DNA of 64,000 nucleotides. It comes from Capra hircus (lineage: Eukaryota; Chordata; Mammalia; Artiodactyla; Bovidae). Position numbers and translations under genes: made by a program. The notes beneath the pieces are model-generated. The model had not been told where the DNA came from and made no database searches. It was given only the letters and a program-made list of their open reading frames with translations. Location: NCBI RefSeq assembly GCF_001704415.2, contig NC_030813.1, positions 11,054,001 to 11,118,000 on the forward strand. Reading direction: 5' to 3'. This document shows positions 1 to 10,824 of this stretch, piece by piece (the stretch's first letter is position 1; the number at the start of each line of letters is the position of its first letter).

Positions 1-2255
1 CTGTCCATCACCATCTCCCAGAGTTCACTCAGACTCACGTCCATCGAGTCCATGATGCCATCCAGCCATCTCATCCTCTGTCATCCCCTTCTCCTCCTGC
101 CCCTAATCCCTCCCAGCATCAGAGTCTTTTCCAGTGAGTCAGCTCTTCGCATGAGGTAGCCAAAGTACTGGAGTTTCAGCTTTAGCATCATTCCTTCCAA
201 AAAATCCCAGGGCTGATCTCCTTCAGAATGGACTGGTTGGATCTCCTTGCAGTCCAAGGGACTCTCAAGAGTCTTCTCCAACACCACAGTTCAAAAGCAT
301 CAATTCTTCAGCGCTCAGCCTTCTTCACAGTCCAACTCTCACATCCATACATGACCACAGGAAAAACCATAGCCTTGACTAGACGGACCTTAGTCGGCAA
401 AGTAATGTCTCTGCTTTTGAATATACTACCTAGGTTGGTCATAACTTTTCTCCCAAGGAGTAAGCGTCTTTTAATTTCATGGCTGCAATCACCATCTGCA
501 GTGATTTTGGAGCCCAAAAAAGTAAAGTCTGACACTGTTTCCACTGTTTCCCCATCTATTTCCCATGAAGTGATGGGACCGGATGCCATGACCTTCGTTT
601 TCTGAATGTTGAGCTTTAAGCCAACTTTTTCACTCTCCTCTTTCACTTTCATCAAGAGGCTTTTTAGCTCCTCTTCACTGTCTGCCATAAGCGTGGTGTC
701 ATCTGCATATCTGAGGTTATTGATAGTTCTCCCTGCAATCATGAGTCCAGCTTGTGTTTCTTCCAGTCCAGCATTTCTCATGAGGTACTCTGCATAAGTT
801 AAATAAGCAGGGTGACAGTATACAGCCTCGACGTACTCCTTTTCCTATTTGGAACCAGTCTGTTGTTCCATGTCCAGTTCTAACTGTTGCTTCCTGACCT
901 GCATACAGATTTCTCAAGAGGCAGGTCAGGTGGTCTGGTATTCCCATCTCTTGAAGAATTTTCCACAGTTGATTGTGATCCACACAGTCAAAGGCTTTGG
1001 CATAGTCAATAAAGCAGAAATAGATGTTTTTCTGGAACTCTCTTGCTTGATTGATGATCCAGCGGATGTTGGCAATTTGATTTCTGGTTCCTCTGCCTTT
1101 TCTAAAACCAGCTTGAACAACAGGGAGTTCACGGTTCATGTATTGCTGAAGCTTGGCTTGGAGAATTTTGAGCATCACTTTACTAGCATGTGAGATGAGT
1201 GCAGTTGTGTGGTAGTTTGAGTGTTCTTTTTCATTGCCTTTTTTGGGTATTGGAATGAAAACTGACCTTTTCCAGTCCTGTGGCCACTGCTGAGTTTTCC
1301 AAATTTGCCGGCATATTGAGTGCAGCACTTTCACAGCATCATCTTTCAGGATCTGAAACAGCTCCACTGGAATTCCATCACCTGCACTAGCTTTGTTCGT
1401 AGTGATGCTTTCTAAGGCCCACTTGACTTCACATTCCAGAATGTCTGGCTTTAGATTAGTGATCACATCATCATGATTATCTGGATCATGAAGATCTTTC
1501 TGTACAGTTCTTCCATGTATTCTTACCACCTCTTCATAATATCTTCTGCTTCTGTTAGGTCCAGACCATTTCTGTCCTTTATCAAGCCCATCTTTGCATG
1601 AAACGTTCCCTTGGTATCTCTAATTTTCTTGAAGTGATCTCTAGTCTTTCCCATTCTGTTCTTTTCCTGTATTTCTTTGCATTGGTCACTGAAGAAGGCT
1701 TTCTTATCTCTTCTTGCTATTCTTTGGAACTCTGCATTCAGATGCTTATCTCTTTCTTTTTTTCCTTTGCTTGTCGCTTCTCTTCTTTTCACAGCTATTT
1801 GTAAGGCCTCCCCAGACAGCCATTTTGCTTTTTTACATTTCTTTTCCATGGGGATGGTCTTGATCCCTGTCTCCTGTACAATGTCATCAACCTCATTCCA
1901 TAGTTCACCAGGCACTCTGTCTATCAGATCTAGTCCCTTAAATCTATTTCTCACTTCCACTGTATAATCATAAGGGATTTGATTTTGGTCATACCTGAAT
2001 GGTCGAGCGGTTTTCCCTACTTTCTTCAATTTGAGTCTGAATTTGGTAATAAGGAGTTCATGATCTGAGCCACAGTCAGCTCCTGGTCTTGTTTTTGTTG
2101 ACTGTATAGAGTTTCTCCATCTTTGGCTGCAAAGAATATAATCAATCTGATTTCGGTGTTGACCATCTGGTGATGTCCATGTGTAGAGTCTTCTCTTGTG
2201 TTGTTGGAAGAGGGAGTTTGCTATGACCAGTGCATTTCTTGGCAAAACTCTATTA
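1..2255 (-). mobile_element. BovB LINE (RTE), 5'-truncated, continues past the window start
   Basis: On the minus strand this reads from the C-terminal part of the endonuclease domain (with the GSDHELL motif, about 1523-2245), through the reverse transcriptase (717-1529), to the YADD active-site box (698-709) and the conserved SWTVKKAE segment (about 308). The frame breaks near 1525 and near 790, so the ORF is not intact. The 5' boundary near 2255 lies inside the endonuclease region, so the N-terminal endonuclease is missing. At position 1 the copy is still inside the 3' part, so it runs on beyond the window. Confidence 0.93.
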
Positions 2256-2439
2256 CCCCCAAATTAGAAACACCAATGAATAGGGATAATCACAAGTTAC
2301 TGGAGTAGAAACCCCCATGCAAACCAGCGGCCAGGTAGGAAAAACCTGAACTGTAGTTGATATGTCACTGGAGGCTCAGTGGGGACAAGTCTGAGAGTTC
2401 AACAGGGGCAACCAGTCCCAGAGGACCCTCCAAACTTTT

Positions 2440-2900
2440 GTGAGTTTTACATTTCATAAGGAAACTTCCAGTTATAAAATAAGCCACAGAAATGTAATAT
2501 AAAGCATAAGTCAAAGTGAAGTTGCTCAGTTTTATCTGACTGTGTGACCCCCGTGGACTATAGCCTACCAGGCTCATCCATCCATGGGATTTTCCAGGCA
2601 AGAGTGCTGGAATGGGTTGCCATTTCCTTCTCCAGGGGATCTTCCTGACCCAGGGATTGAACTCAGATCTCCTGCATTGCAGGCAGACGCTTTACCATCT
2701 GAGCCACCAGGGATGTCCATAGCATAAGGAATGTGCCCAATAATACTGTAATAACATCATATGGGAACAAATGGTTACTAGACTCATCATGGTGATCATT
2801 TCATAATGTATTCAAATTCATATCACCATACAGCACACCTAAAACTAGCATAATACTACACTTTGATAATATTTTTCTTTAAGAGTGAACGTCTGAGAAA
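2440..2900 (+). mobile_element. Old L1 3'-UTR relic split by a Bov-tA
   Basis: Segments 2440-2510 and 2721-2860 together resemble the 3' untranslated region of old L1M-type elements ('cttccagttataaaataag', then 'tggtgatcatttcataatg'). The Bov-tA at 2511-2720 interrupts them. The match is from memory and the copy is degraded. Confidence 0.6.
2511..2720 (-). mobile_element. Bov-tA SINE
   Basis: The reverse complement has the tRNA-Glu-derived head (ending 'ccctggtggctcagatgg' in complement), the 'tccatgggattttccaggc' body and the 'gtgaagttgctcag' tail. It is flanked by the direct repeat agcataag at 2503-2510 and 2721-2728, a likely target-site duplication. Confidence 0.93.
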
Positions 2901-3284
2901 ATGCTTCCTGTGCTTCCAGCAAGGGGAAGGAAAAAGGAACCATTTTGATATACCCCAGAGCACTTTGTCTTTCTTAACAAGATCTTCTCTTGGGAGAAAC
3001 TTTTCAACCAAAGCCTAGGCTAAAGGGACTTTATAAGAACCTAATTGATCTGGGAGAAGGAAAACACCCAACTCCAGGCCAATCTAGCCATCCTGTCCCA
3101 CCTGAATGAAGAAGGTGACTGAAAAGTCCCTAAGAAATTCACAGTCCAAGACATAGGCTCACTACATGACTGAGAGCTAATCATAGGAAAATAAGCTGCT
3201 GCTTCACCTTCTCCCACACCTCACCACCACATCAACACACATCTATTTAACATAGTACTTTTTATCTAGCACATCATGTTAGGC
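2901..3284. other. Unassigned intronic sequence
   Basis: About 380 nt of moderate-complexity sequence with no coding frame and no repeat that I recognise. Confidence 0.5.
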
Positions 3285-4540
3285 TATTAAAAAAAAATTA
3301 AAGGCATAGTAAGAGACAAAAACACAATTTGAAGAGACAAAGCAAGCATCAGAACTAAACTCAGATACAACAGATGTTGGAATTAGCAGACCAAGGTTTT
3401 TAATACCTTTATGATTAATAAAGACTCTAATAGAGAAGGTATACAGCATGCAAGAATAGATGGGCAATGTAAACAGAGAGATAGAAATTCAAAGAAAGCA
3501 CCAAAGGAAATGATAGAGGTCAAAAACACTGTAACTTAATGCCTTTGATGGGGTTGTTACTTGTCTGGATATGGCTTAGGAAAGTGTGTCTGATATTGAT
3601 GGATTTCAAAAAAAAAAAAAAAAAAAAAAACTCCAAAACTAAAAAACAATGAAAAAAGACCAGAAAAAGAAAAACAGTACATCTAAGAACCGTGGGACAA
3701 CTAAGAAAGGTATAGTATACATGTAATGGAATTACGAGAAGAGGACGAGAAAAGGGAAAGGGAAATATTGGAAGTAATAAGCAGTGAAAATTTCCCCCAA
3801 TTGGTGTCAGATACCAAACCATGGAACCAGGAAACTGAGACTATCTTGTAGGATAAATGCCAAAAAAAAAGAAAAAAAAAAAGAAAGAAAGAAAGAAAGA
3901 AAGAAACCAGAGAGAAAAACACCTAAACCTAGAGAAAAACAAACATAAAAATTACATCCAACTTCTTCCCAGAAACCAAGCAAATAAGAAGAAAATGGAG
4001 TTTAACAGCTCAGAGATAGATAACAAACTGGTGGTTGCTAGGAAAGGAAACAGTGGGGGCTGGGCAAAGTAGGTGAAGGGAATTAAGAAGTACAAATTTC
4101 CACTTGTAAAATAAATAAGGCTTGGGGATGTAATATACATACTAAGGAATATACAACTTTATAGGATGACATATGGTGATCATTTTGTAAACAAATACTG
4201 AATCACTGTGTTTTAAACCTGAAAATACCATAATGTAACTCTGTTATATGTAAATAAATAGGAAAAAATGAAGAAAATGGAGTAAAATATTTAAAATTTT
4301 GAGAGAAAAGTATCCACTGAACTAGAATTTTGTGAACTATGATATAATCCTACAAAGTGAAGGAGAAATAAAGACTTTCTCAGAAAAAAAATTGAAGGAA
4401 TTTGTTGCCAGTATACTTACCTATGAGAAATGTTAAAGACATCTCCCTAGAGAAAAATAAAATTATATGGGACATAAACTCAGATCTACACAGAGTGAAA
4501 GGCAAAAGTAGGAACAAAGAGTAAGGACAACAAGAAGAAA
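3285..4540 (+). mobile_element. Ancient L1 ORF1-region relic
   Basis: The sequence follows the ORF1 region of mammalian L1 ('gcagaccaaggtttttaat', 'agatgggcaatgtaaacag', 'gtgggacaactaagaaagg', 'ctttctcagaaaaa'). No frame is open for long. It includes a 22-A run near 3609-3630 and an A/G-rich run at 3860-3905. A second L1 fragment is inserted at 4002-4269. Confidence 0.7.
4002..4269 (+). mobile_element. L1 3'-end insertion nested in an older L1, with 14-bp TSD
   Basis: This fragment resembles an L1M 3'-UTR ('caaactggtggttgctagg', 'tggtgatcattttgtaaac') and ends in an A-rich tail. It is bounded by perfect copies of gaagaaaatggagt at 3988-4001 and 4270-4283. The L1 ORF1-like sequence resumes directly after the second copy. 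Confidence 0.75.
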
Positions 4541-4892
4541 CTGTTGGGACCAGCCCAGCAATGAACTGACCTAAGGGAGCGGTGCCACAGAAGAATAAGG
4601 AAAAAGAAGACTCAGAAATAAAGTGGGGATCAGGGAGCTGATGCTGTTCACAGGCAAAAGCCCAAATCCTAATCCTTGCATGCCTTTTATTGTTAAGTTC
4701 TACTTCCTTATTTGTGCTCTAGAGATATCTATTCTTTACAATCTCAGATCAGGGATAAATATATACAGAATTCACTTCAAGGTAAGAAGTTATCAGGAAT
4801 AAAAACAGGAATTACATGATAAGGGATCATAAGGAATCAACTCTTCAAGAAGACATAACAGTTCTCAGCAATTTTATGCCTACTAACAGAAC
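4541..4892. other. Mixed unassigned sequence with a short L1 ORF2-like end
   Basis: The stretch from about 4550 starts 'tgttgggaccagcccagc', which might be the edge of an LTR, but no second boundary was found. The last 55 nt ('gaagacataacagttctcag') resemble L1 ORF2. No coding frame was seen. Confidence 0.35.
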
Positions 4893-5078
4893 ATCAAGCT
4901 CTGTCCGACTCTTTGAGGCCCCATGGACGGTAGATCACCAGACTCGTCTGTCCATGGGGATTCTCCAGGCAAGAATGCTGGATTAGTTTGTCATGCTCTC
5001 TTCCAGGGGTTCTTCCCAACCCAGGGATCAAACTCAGGTCCCCATCTTTCCAGGCAGATTCTTTACCGTCTGAAAAGG
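4893..5078 (-). mobile_element. Bov-tA SINE
   Basis: The reverse complement carries the 'cccatgg' body box, 'gcttgcctggagaat'-like segment and a damaged tRNA head. It is diverged and shortened at its 5' end. Confidence 0.85.
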
Positions 5079-5256
5079 GTACGCACTGTGTAACCCCAAC
5101 CATATGACCTTCTAGGAAAGCAAAAACTATGAAGACAGTAAAAAGATCAGCCATTGCTAGGATTTAGAAAGGAGAAAGATGCATAGAGCATAGAGGATTT
5201 TCAGGGCAGGGAAATTATTCTGTATGATATTATAATGATGAATATCTGTCATGTGT

Positions 5257-5482
5257 GAATGTGTGCTAAGTCACTTCAGTCATGTCCAACTCTGTGTAAT
5301 CCTATAGACTGTAGCCTGCCAGGCTGCTCTATCCATGGGAGTCTCCAGGCAATAATACTGGAGTGGATTGCCATACCCTCTTCCAGGGGATCTTCCTGAC
5401 CTAGGTATCTAACCCGTGTCTCTTATGTCTCCAGCATTTGGAGTTAGGTTCTTTACCATTAGCACCACCTGGGAATCCTGAA
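5257..5482 (-). mobile_element. Bov-tA SINE
   Basis: Plus-strand landmarks are 'gctaagtcacttcagtcatg', 'ccatgggagtctccaggc' and 'ccaggggatcttcctgacc', ending in the tRNA-derived head near 5475. The head contains a short insertion compared with other copies here. Confidence 0.9.
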
Positions 5483-6030
5483 TAACTGTCATAGGTTTGT
5501 CCAAACCAATAGAACATACAACATTAAGAGTAAACTCTAACATAAACTATGGAGTTTGGATGACAATGATGTGTCAGTGTAGATTCATTAATTGTAACAA
5601 ATGTACCAATATGGTGGGGAAAGTTGATAATGGGGAAAGTTATGTATGTGAGGAAGCGGGGCTTATGAGAAATCTCTGTACTTTTAAGTTTAGTTAATGC
5701 CATGAACCTAAAACAGCTCTAAAAAGATAGCATCTATTTAATACATGCATATATGCATACATACTTACATACATAAACCCTTGAATTTAGACGCGGCTGA
5801 CTCTGACAAACATTTTGACAACAAACCATAATTTTCTTAAAAACATGACAACAAACAAGAAAAGGTAGTAATCCTAAAAAAAAAAAAAATTAAAATAACT
5901 GCTAAGATTTTCTTGAAAATAATTTGCACACAATCTGAATAATTAATATGTAGTCCAAGTGAGTATTAAGAATTATATATATATGCCAATAAGTAGTTTT
6001 TTGTCCAAAGAAAATAATTTAGGAATAAGT
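5483..6030. other. AT-rich intronic sequence
   Basis: There is no gene or clear repeat family here. It includes a degenerate (CATA)n tract at about 5740-5780, a poly-A run near 5877-5889 and a short (TA)n near 5975. Confidence 0.55.
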
Positions 6031-7575
6031 AATCACAATGGTGTGATCACTCACCTAGAGCCAGACATTCTGGAATGTGATGTCAAGTAGTCCTTAGAAA
6101 GCATCACCATGAACAAAGCTAGTGGAGGTGATGGAATTCCAGTTGAGCTGTTTCAAATCCTGAAAGATGATGCTGTGAAAGTGCTGGACTCAATATGTCA
6201 GCAAATTTGAAAAACTCAGCAGTGGCCACAGGACTGGAAAAGGTCAGTTTTCATTCCAATCCCAAAAAAGGCAATGAAAAAGAATGCTCAAACAACCGCA
6301 AATTGCACTCATCTCACATGCTAGTAAAGTAATGCTCAACATTCTCCAAGCCAGGCTTCAGCAATACGTGAACCATGAACTTCCTGATGTTCAAGCTGGT
6401 TTTAGAAAAGGCAGAGGAACCAGAGATCAAATTGCCAACATCTGCTCGATCATGGTAAAAGCAAGAGAGTTTAGGAAAAACATCTATTTCTGCTTTCTTC
6501 ACTATGGCAAAGCCTTCGACTGTGTGGATCACAACAAACTGGAAAATTCTGAAAGGGATGGGAATACCAGACCACCTGACCTGCCTCTTGAGAAACCTAT
6601 ATGCAGGTCAAGAAGCAACAGTTAGAACTGGACATGGAACAACAGACTGGTTCCAAATAGGAAAAGGAGTACATCAAAGCTGTATAGTGTCATTGCTTAT
6701 TTAACTTATATGCAGAGTACATCATGAGAAACGCTGGGCTGGAAGAAGCACAAGCTGGAATCAAGATTGCTGGGAGAAACATCAATAACCTCAGATATGC
6801 AGATGACATCACCCTTATGGAAGAAAGCAAAGAGGAACTAAAAAGCCTCTTGATGAAAGTGAAAGAGGAGAATGAGAAAGTTGGCTTAAAGCTCAACATT
6901 AAGAAAACGAAGATCATGGTATATGGGCCCATCACTTCATGGCAAATAGAAGGGGAAACAGTGGAAACAGTGTCAGGCTTTATTTGGGGGGCTCCAAAAT
7001 CACTGCAGATGATGACTGCAGCCATGAAATTAAAAGATGTGTACTCCTTGGAAGAAAAGTTATGACCAACCTAGATAGCATATTGAAAAGCAGAGGTATT
7101 ACTTTGCCAACTAAGGTCCGTCTAGTCAAGGCTATGGTTTTTCCTGTGGTCATGTACAGATGTGAGAGTTGGACTGTGAAGAAAGCTGAGCACTGAAGAA
7201 TTGATGCTTTTGAACTGTGGTGTTGGAGAAGACTCTCGAGAGTCCCTTGGACTGCAAGGAGATCCAACCAGTCCATCCTAAAGGAGATCAGTCCTAGATG
7301 TTCATTGGAAGGACTGATGCTGAAGCTGAAACTCCAAAACTTTGGCCTCATGCGAAGAATTGACTCATTGGAAAAAGACCCTGATGATGGGAAGGATTGG
7401 GAGCAGGAGAAGAAGGGGACGACAAAGGATAAGATGGCTAGATGGCATCACCAACCCAATGGACATGAGTTTGAGTGAACTGCAGGAGTTGGTGATGGAC
7501 AGGGAAGCCTGGTGTACTCCGGTTCATGGGGTCGCAAAGAGTCAGACACAACTGAGCAACTGAACTGAACTGAGT
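6031..7575 (+). mobile_element. BovB LINE, RT region to 3' end
   Basis: The copy begins in the linker just before the RT domain ('ggtgtgatcactcacctag') and runs through RT motifs, YADD (6796-6807) and SWTVKKAEH to the 'ctgaactgaactga' 3' tail. The reading frame shifts at least at about 6540, 6690 and 6990. It also has internal stops such as those in 'aagtagtcc' and 'atttgaaaa' near 6085 and 6206. It is not functional. Confidence 0.93.
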
Positions 7576-7587
7576 GATACTTTCATA

Positions 7588-7797
7588 GCTTCCCTGGTGG
7601 CTCAGCAATAAAGAATCCACAGGCAATGCAGGAGAAACAGGTTGAATGTCTGAGTTGGGAAGATCCTCTGGAGAACAGAATGGCTACCCACTCTAGTATT
7701 CTTGCCTGAAGAATCCCATGGACAGAGGAGTGTGGTGGGCTACAGTCCATGGGGTCGAAAAGAACTGGACACGACTGAGTGACTGACACTTTTACCT
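7588..7797 (+). mobile_element. Bov-tA SINE
   Basis: It starts 'gcttccctggtggctcagc' and ends 'gacacgactgagtgactg'. It lies head to tail, 12 nt after the BovB 3' end. Confidence 0.93.
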
Positions 7798-9670
7798 CTA
7801 CTTTTAAGGCATCATTCTTTTACAAAAGGATAGACTTTATGACTCTTTGGGAAAAAGAATGTAGGAAGACTCACACAACTAGATACCAAAGCTTATTTTA
7901 AAAATATATTATGTATCTTTGTGTATATGAGTTATATTTCAAAGCACAGGATGTAAAAAATTTAGGGTAGAAAAATACAAGTAAGCTAGTAGTACTAAGT
8001 AAATTATTCAAAATATATCCAACTATATATATAGTATTCATTATCAACTCATAAATTCAGTAAGTTAATAATAATTAAGTGATCATAGATATAAATATGC
8101 TGGAAAAATTTCAAAAACATCTAAAATCCATTGCTATCTTTCAGGAGCTTCTAATTTAATAAGATAGATGTTAGGTTATGTTAGGTAAAATTACATGTAC
8201 TCAACCATTTTTGGCCTACAAAAGGCCAATTTCATATGGATTACCTAGCATAACAAAAACTCACACGTTATGTTTGATAATAGGCAATAAGAAAAGGATG
8301 GAGTGCTACAATTATTCAGAAGGTAAGTTTGAAGAAGGACTAGAATTTCCAAAAGTAAAATGGAGAACACGTAAACAAGAGTATATACAAAGATATGGGG
8401 AAATAATTGTTATGTTTGAGAAATGGCAATGGCGTGCAGTTATATCAGAGTTAAGACCTGAGACTCGAGGTTGGGATTACATTGCAAATGGTCTCAAATA
8501 GTGTTGCAGTAACTTCAGCATTAATTAACAAGTACTGAAAGCATTGAACATTTCTGAGGGAGAAAGACAAAGTTATGCCTTATGGTAAATAAAGTGGTGG
8601 TTGATGCTGAATGAACTATTGGGGCAAAGATAGAAATCGGACCAGGGAGGAGGGTCTTGCAATAAAGCTAAGGAGAGGTAAATAGACTCTAAATTAAAAT
8701 GGTGAAAATGCAAAGAGGAAAAATTTGCAGCAAGACTAGTGCCAAGGTAGACTCAATAGTCAAATGACAAAAAGATTCTACACTGATAGAAATGGTAAAG
8801 GGAAATTGACTTGGAGAAACAAATAAGCAGTTAAGAGAAACCTGGGAGAGCCACATCTCAGACTGTACACATGGCAGTAAACTTTTCTGATCTTGAAGGT
8901 ATTTCTGATTCCCTTACTTTAAGGCAGTTATATAACAAGACCTTTGATAGTTTTGGGAGAGGATATCGTACAGCAAGAGACAAGGAAATAAATGATTGTA
9001 TACAGGACTCAGAGGACTTTTCAAAAAGAGAGAAAGAATCTATAACAGAAAACAAGAGAGTATGACCTGAGTTTGTTATTATGGTGGAAAATGAGCACTG
9101 CAAAGGCAAAGAAAAAAGTCAACATTGTCAAGAGGTTGATACCTCAAGTAGGGTGAAGATGTTAGGTTTGATGAAATCCTCTAGAGTTGGCAACGAGAAA
9201 GTTATTAGTGACTTTCCAAAGAGAGTTTCTGATATGGAGGTCAAAACCAAAGCCAAATTTAAAGTACTAATGAGTCAGTGCCTGGGGACAAATATGAAAG
9301 AATTTGACAAATTCAGTCAGGGGACCTAGCAGAAAGTTTGCATAGCTGCTCCAGGGTAGAAGTAAATTGAAGGCTATTTTAGAATTTAAAAAAAAAAAAG
9401 AAAAGAAAAGAAACCTAGATGATTGTAGGCAAAGTGGTAGTGGAGAAGTAGGTAGAATGAATTGCAGGCGTTTGACTTAGAACAGAGGAGAATGGGTAAT
9501 TAGTAGGAAAAATGCCCTGAGGAGAGAAGAGAGTGCCACCAAGAATGCACGGGATTAACCTTGGGCAGGCCAGCCTAATCTGGTTCTTCTGGGGAAGCAG
9601 GAGTGAAGAGCAAGATAAAATTAAAGATTTTCAGAGATACTGGGAAAGACATTGAAGGAATGCTTAACTA
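7798..9670. other. Unique-looking AT-rich intronic block
   Basis: No repeat family was recognised across about 1.9 kb except an A/G run at 9390-9412. Short open frames at 8178-8501, 8871-9065 and 9081-9329 have no family signature and are treated as chance. Confidence 0.5.
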
Positions 9671-10176
9671 TAAAAGCAGAGACATTGCTTTGCCCACAAA
9701 GGTCTGTCTAGTCAAGGCTATGGTTTTTCCAATGGTCATGTATGGATGTGAGAATTGGACTGTGAAGAAAGCTGAGCACTGAAGAATTGATGCTTTTGAA
9801 CTGTGGTGTTGGAGAAGACTCTTGAGAGTCCCTTGGACTGCAAGGAGATCCACCCAGTCCATTCTGAAGGAGATCAGTCCTGGGTGTTCATTGGAAGGAC
9901 TGATGCTACAGCTGAAACTCCAATACTTTGGCCACCTCATGTGAAGAGTTGATTCATTGGAAAAGACCTTGATGTTGGGAGGGATTGGATTGGGGGCAAG
10001 AGGAGAAGGGGATGACAGAGGATGGGATGGCTGAATGGCATCACCGACTTGATGGACGTGAGTCTGAGTGAACTCTGGGTGTTGGTGATGGACAGGGAGG
10101 CCTGGCGTGCTGCAATTCATGGGGTTGCAAAGAGTCAGACACGACTGAGCGACTGAACTGAACTGAACTGAAGTGA
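9671..10176 (+). mobile_element. BovB LINE 3' end
   Basis: A 5'-truncated copy starting near 'agcagagacattgctttgc' and ending in repeated 'gaactgaact'. It contains the '-CEN-WTVKKAEH' segment in frame. Confidence 0.93.
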
Positions 10177-10824
10177 TCACTGCTTTTATACTAAGATAGG
10201 AATAACAACTGTTAATATCTGTTCGGAGAAAATTTCTGCAGTAGTCAACTTCCATAATTTTACTGGAAATATTGGTGGTGATGACTCATAAGGAAAAGTG
10301 CTTTGGGGCTTCTCCCAGGACGTTCATGAATGAGTCACGTCTCATTACTTGTGAGGTGATTCTATAGGCAAGGCTTTGTGTGTTAATGAAGTTTTATTAG
10401 AATGCCCCTAACTTCCTGTTGTTATTTACTTAAAAGGGCTCTGACACTTGGGGTCATGTGGCCACGATTTAGCGACTGAACACACAAGCACACAGACTCT
10501 TTATTTATATTTTGACTTACAGTCTTCCCAATAAAATATATTAGATTTGCAAATATTGTTACCACCTAAACTATAACCTGGAAAATGGTACAAATGTAGA
10601 CTCTATAAAAAGAGATGCCAAGAGACTTTAGAAAAAAATCAGAACTTTCCACATTTAACTATTCAATTTATATATACTTGCTATACAATGATTAAAAGAA
10701 CTATCAGTGTATAAAACAACTAATTATTTGGTGCTTTAACATTGGAGTTATTGAAGAATTGCTTCAGAAAGTTACTAAGATTTCTTAAGCTCCATCTCTG
10801 TTATTATGGTACTTTCAGGGAACA
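10177..10824. other. Intronic sequence with a short SINE-tail relic
   Basis: Mostly unassigned. Segment 10449-10480 ('ggggtcatgtggccacgat', then a gactgaacac end) looks like a Bov-tA 3' tail remnant. The rest is AT-rich and has no coding frame. Confidence 0.45.
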
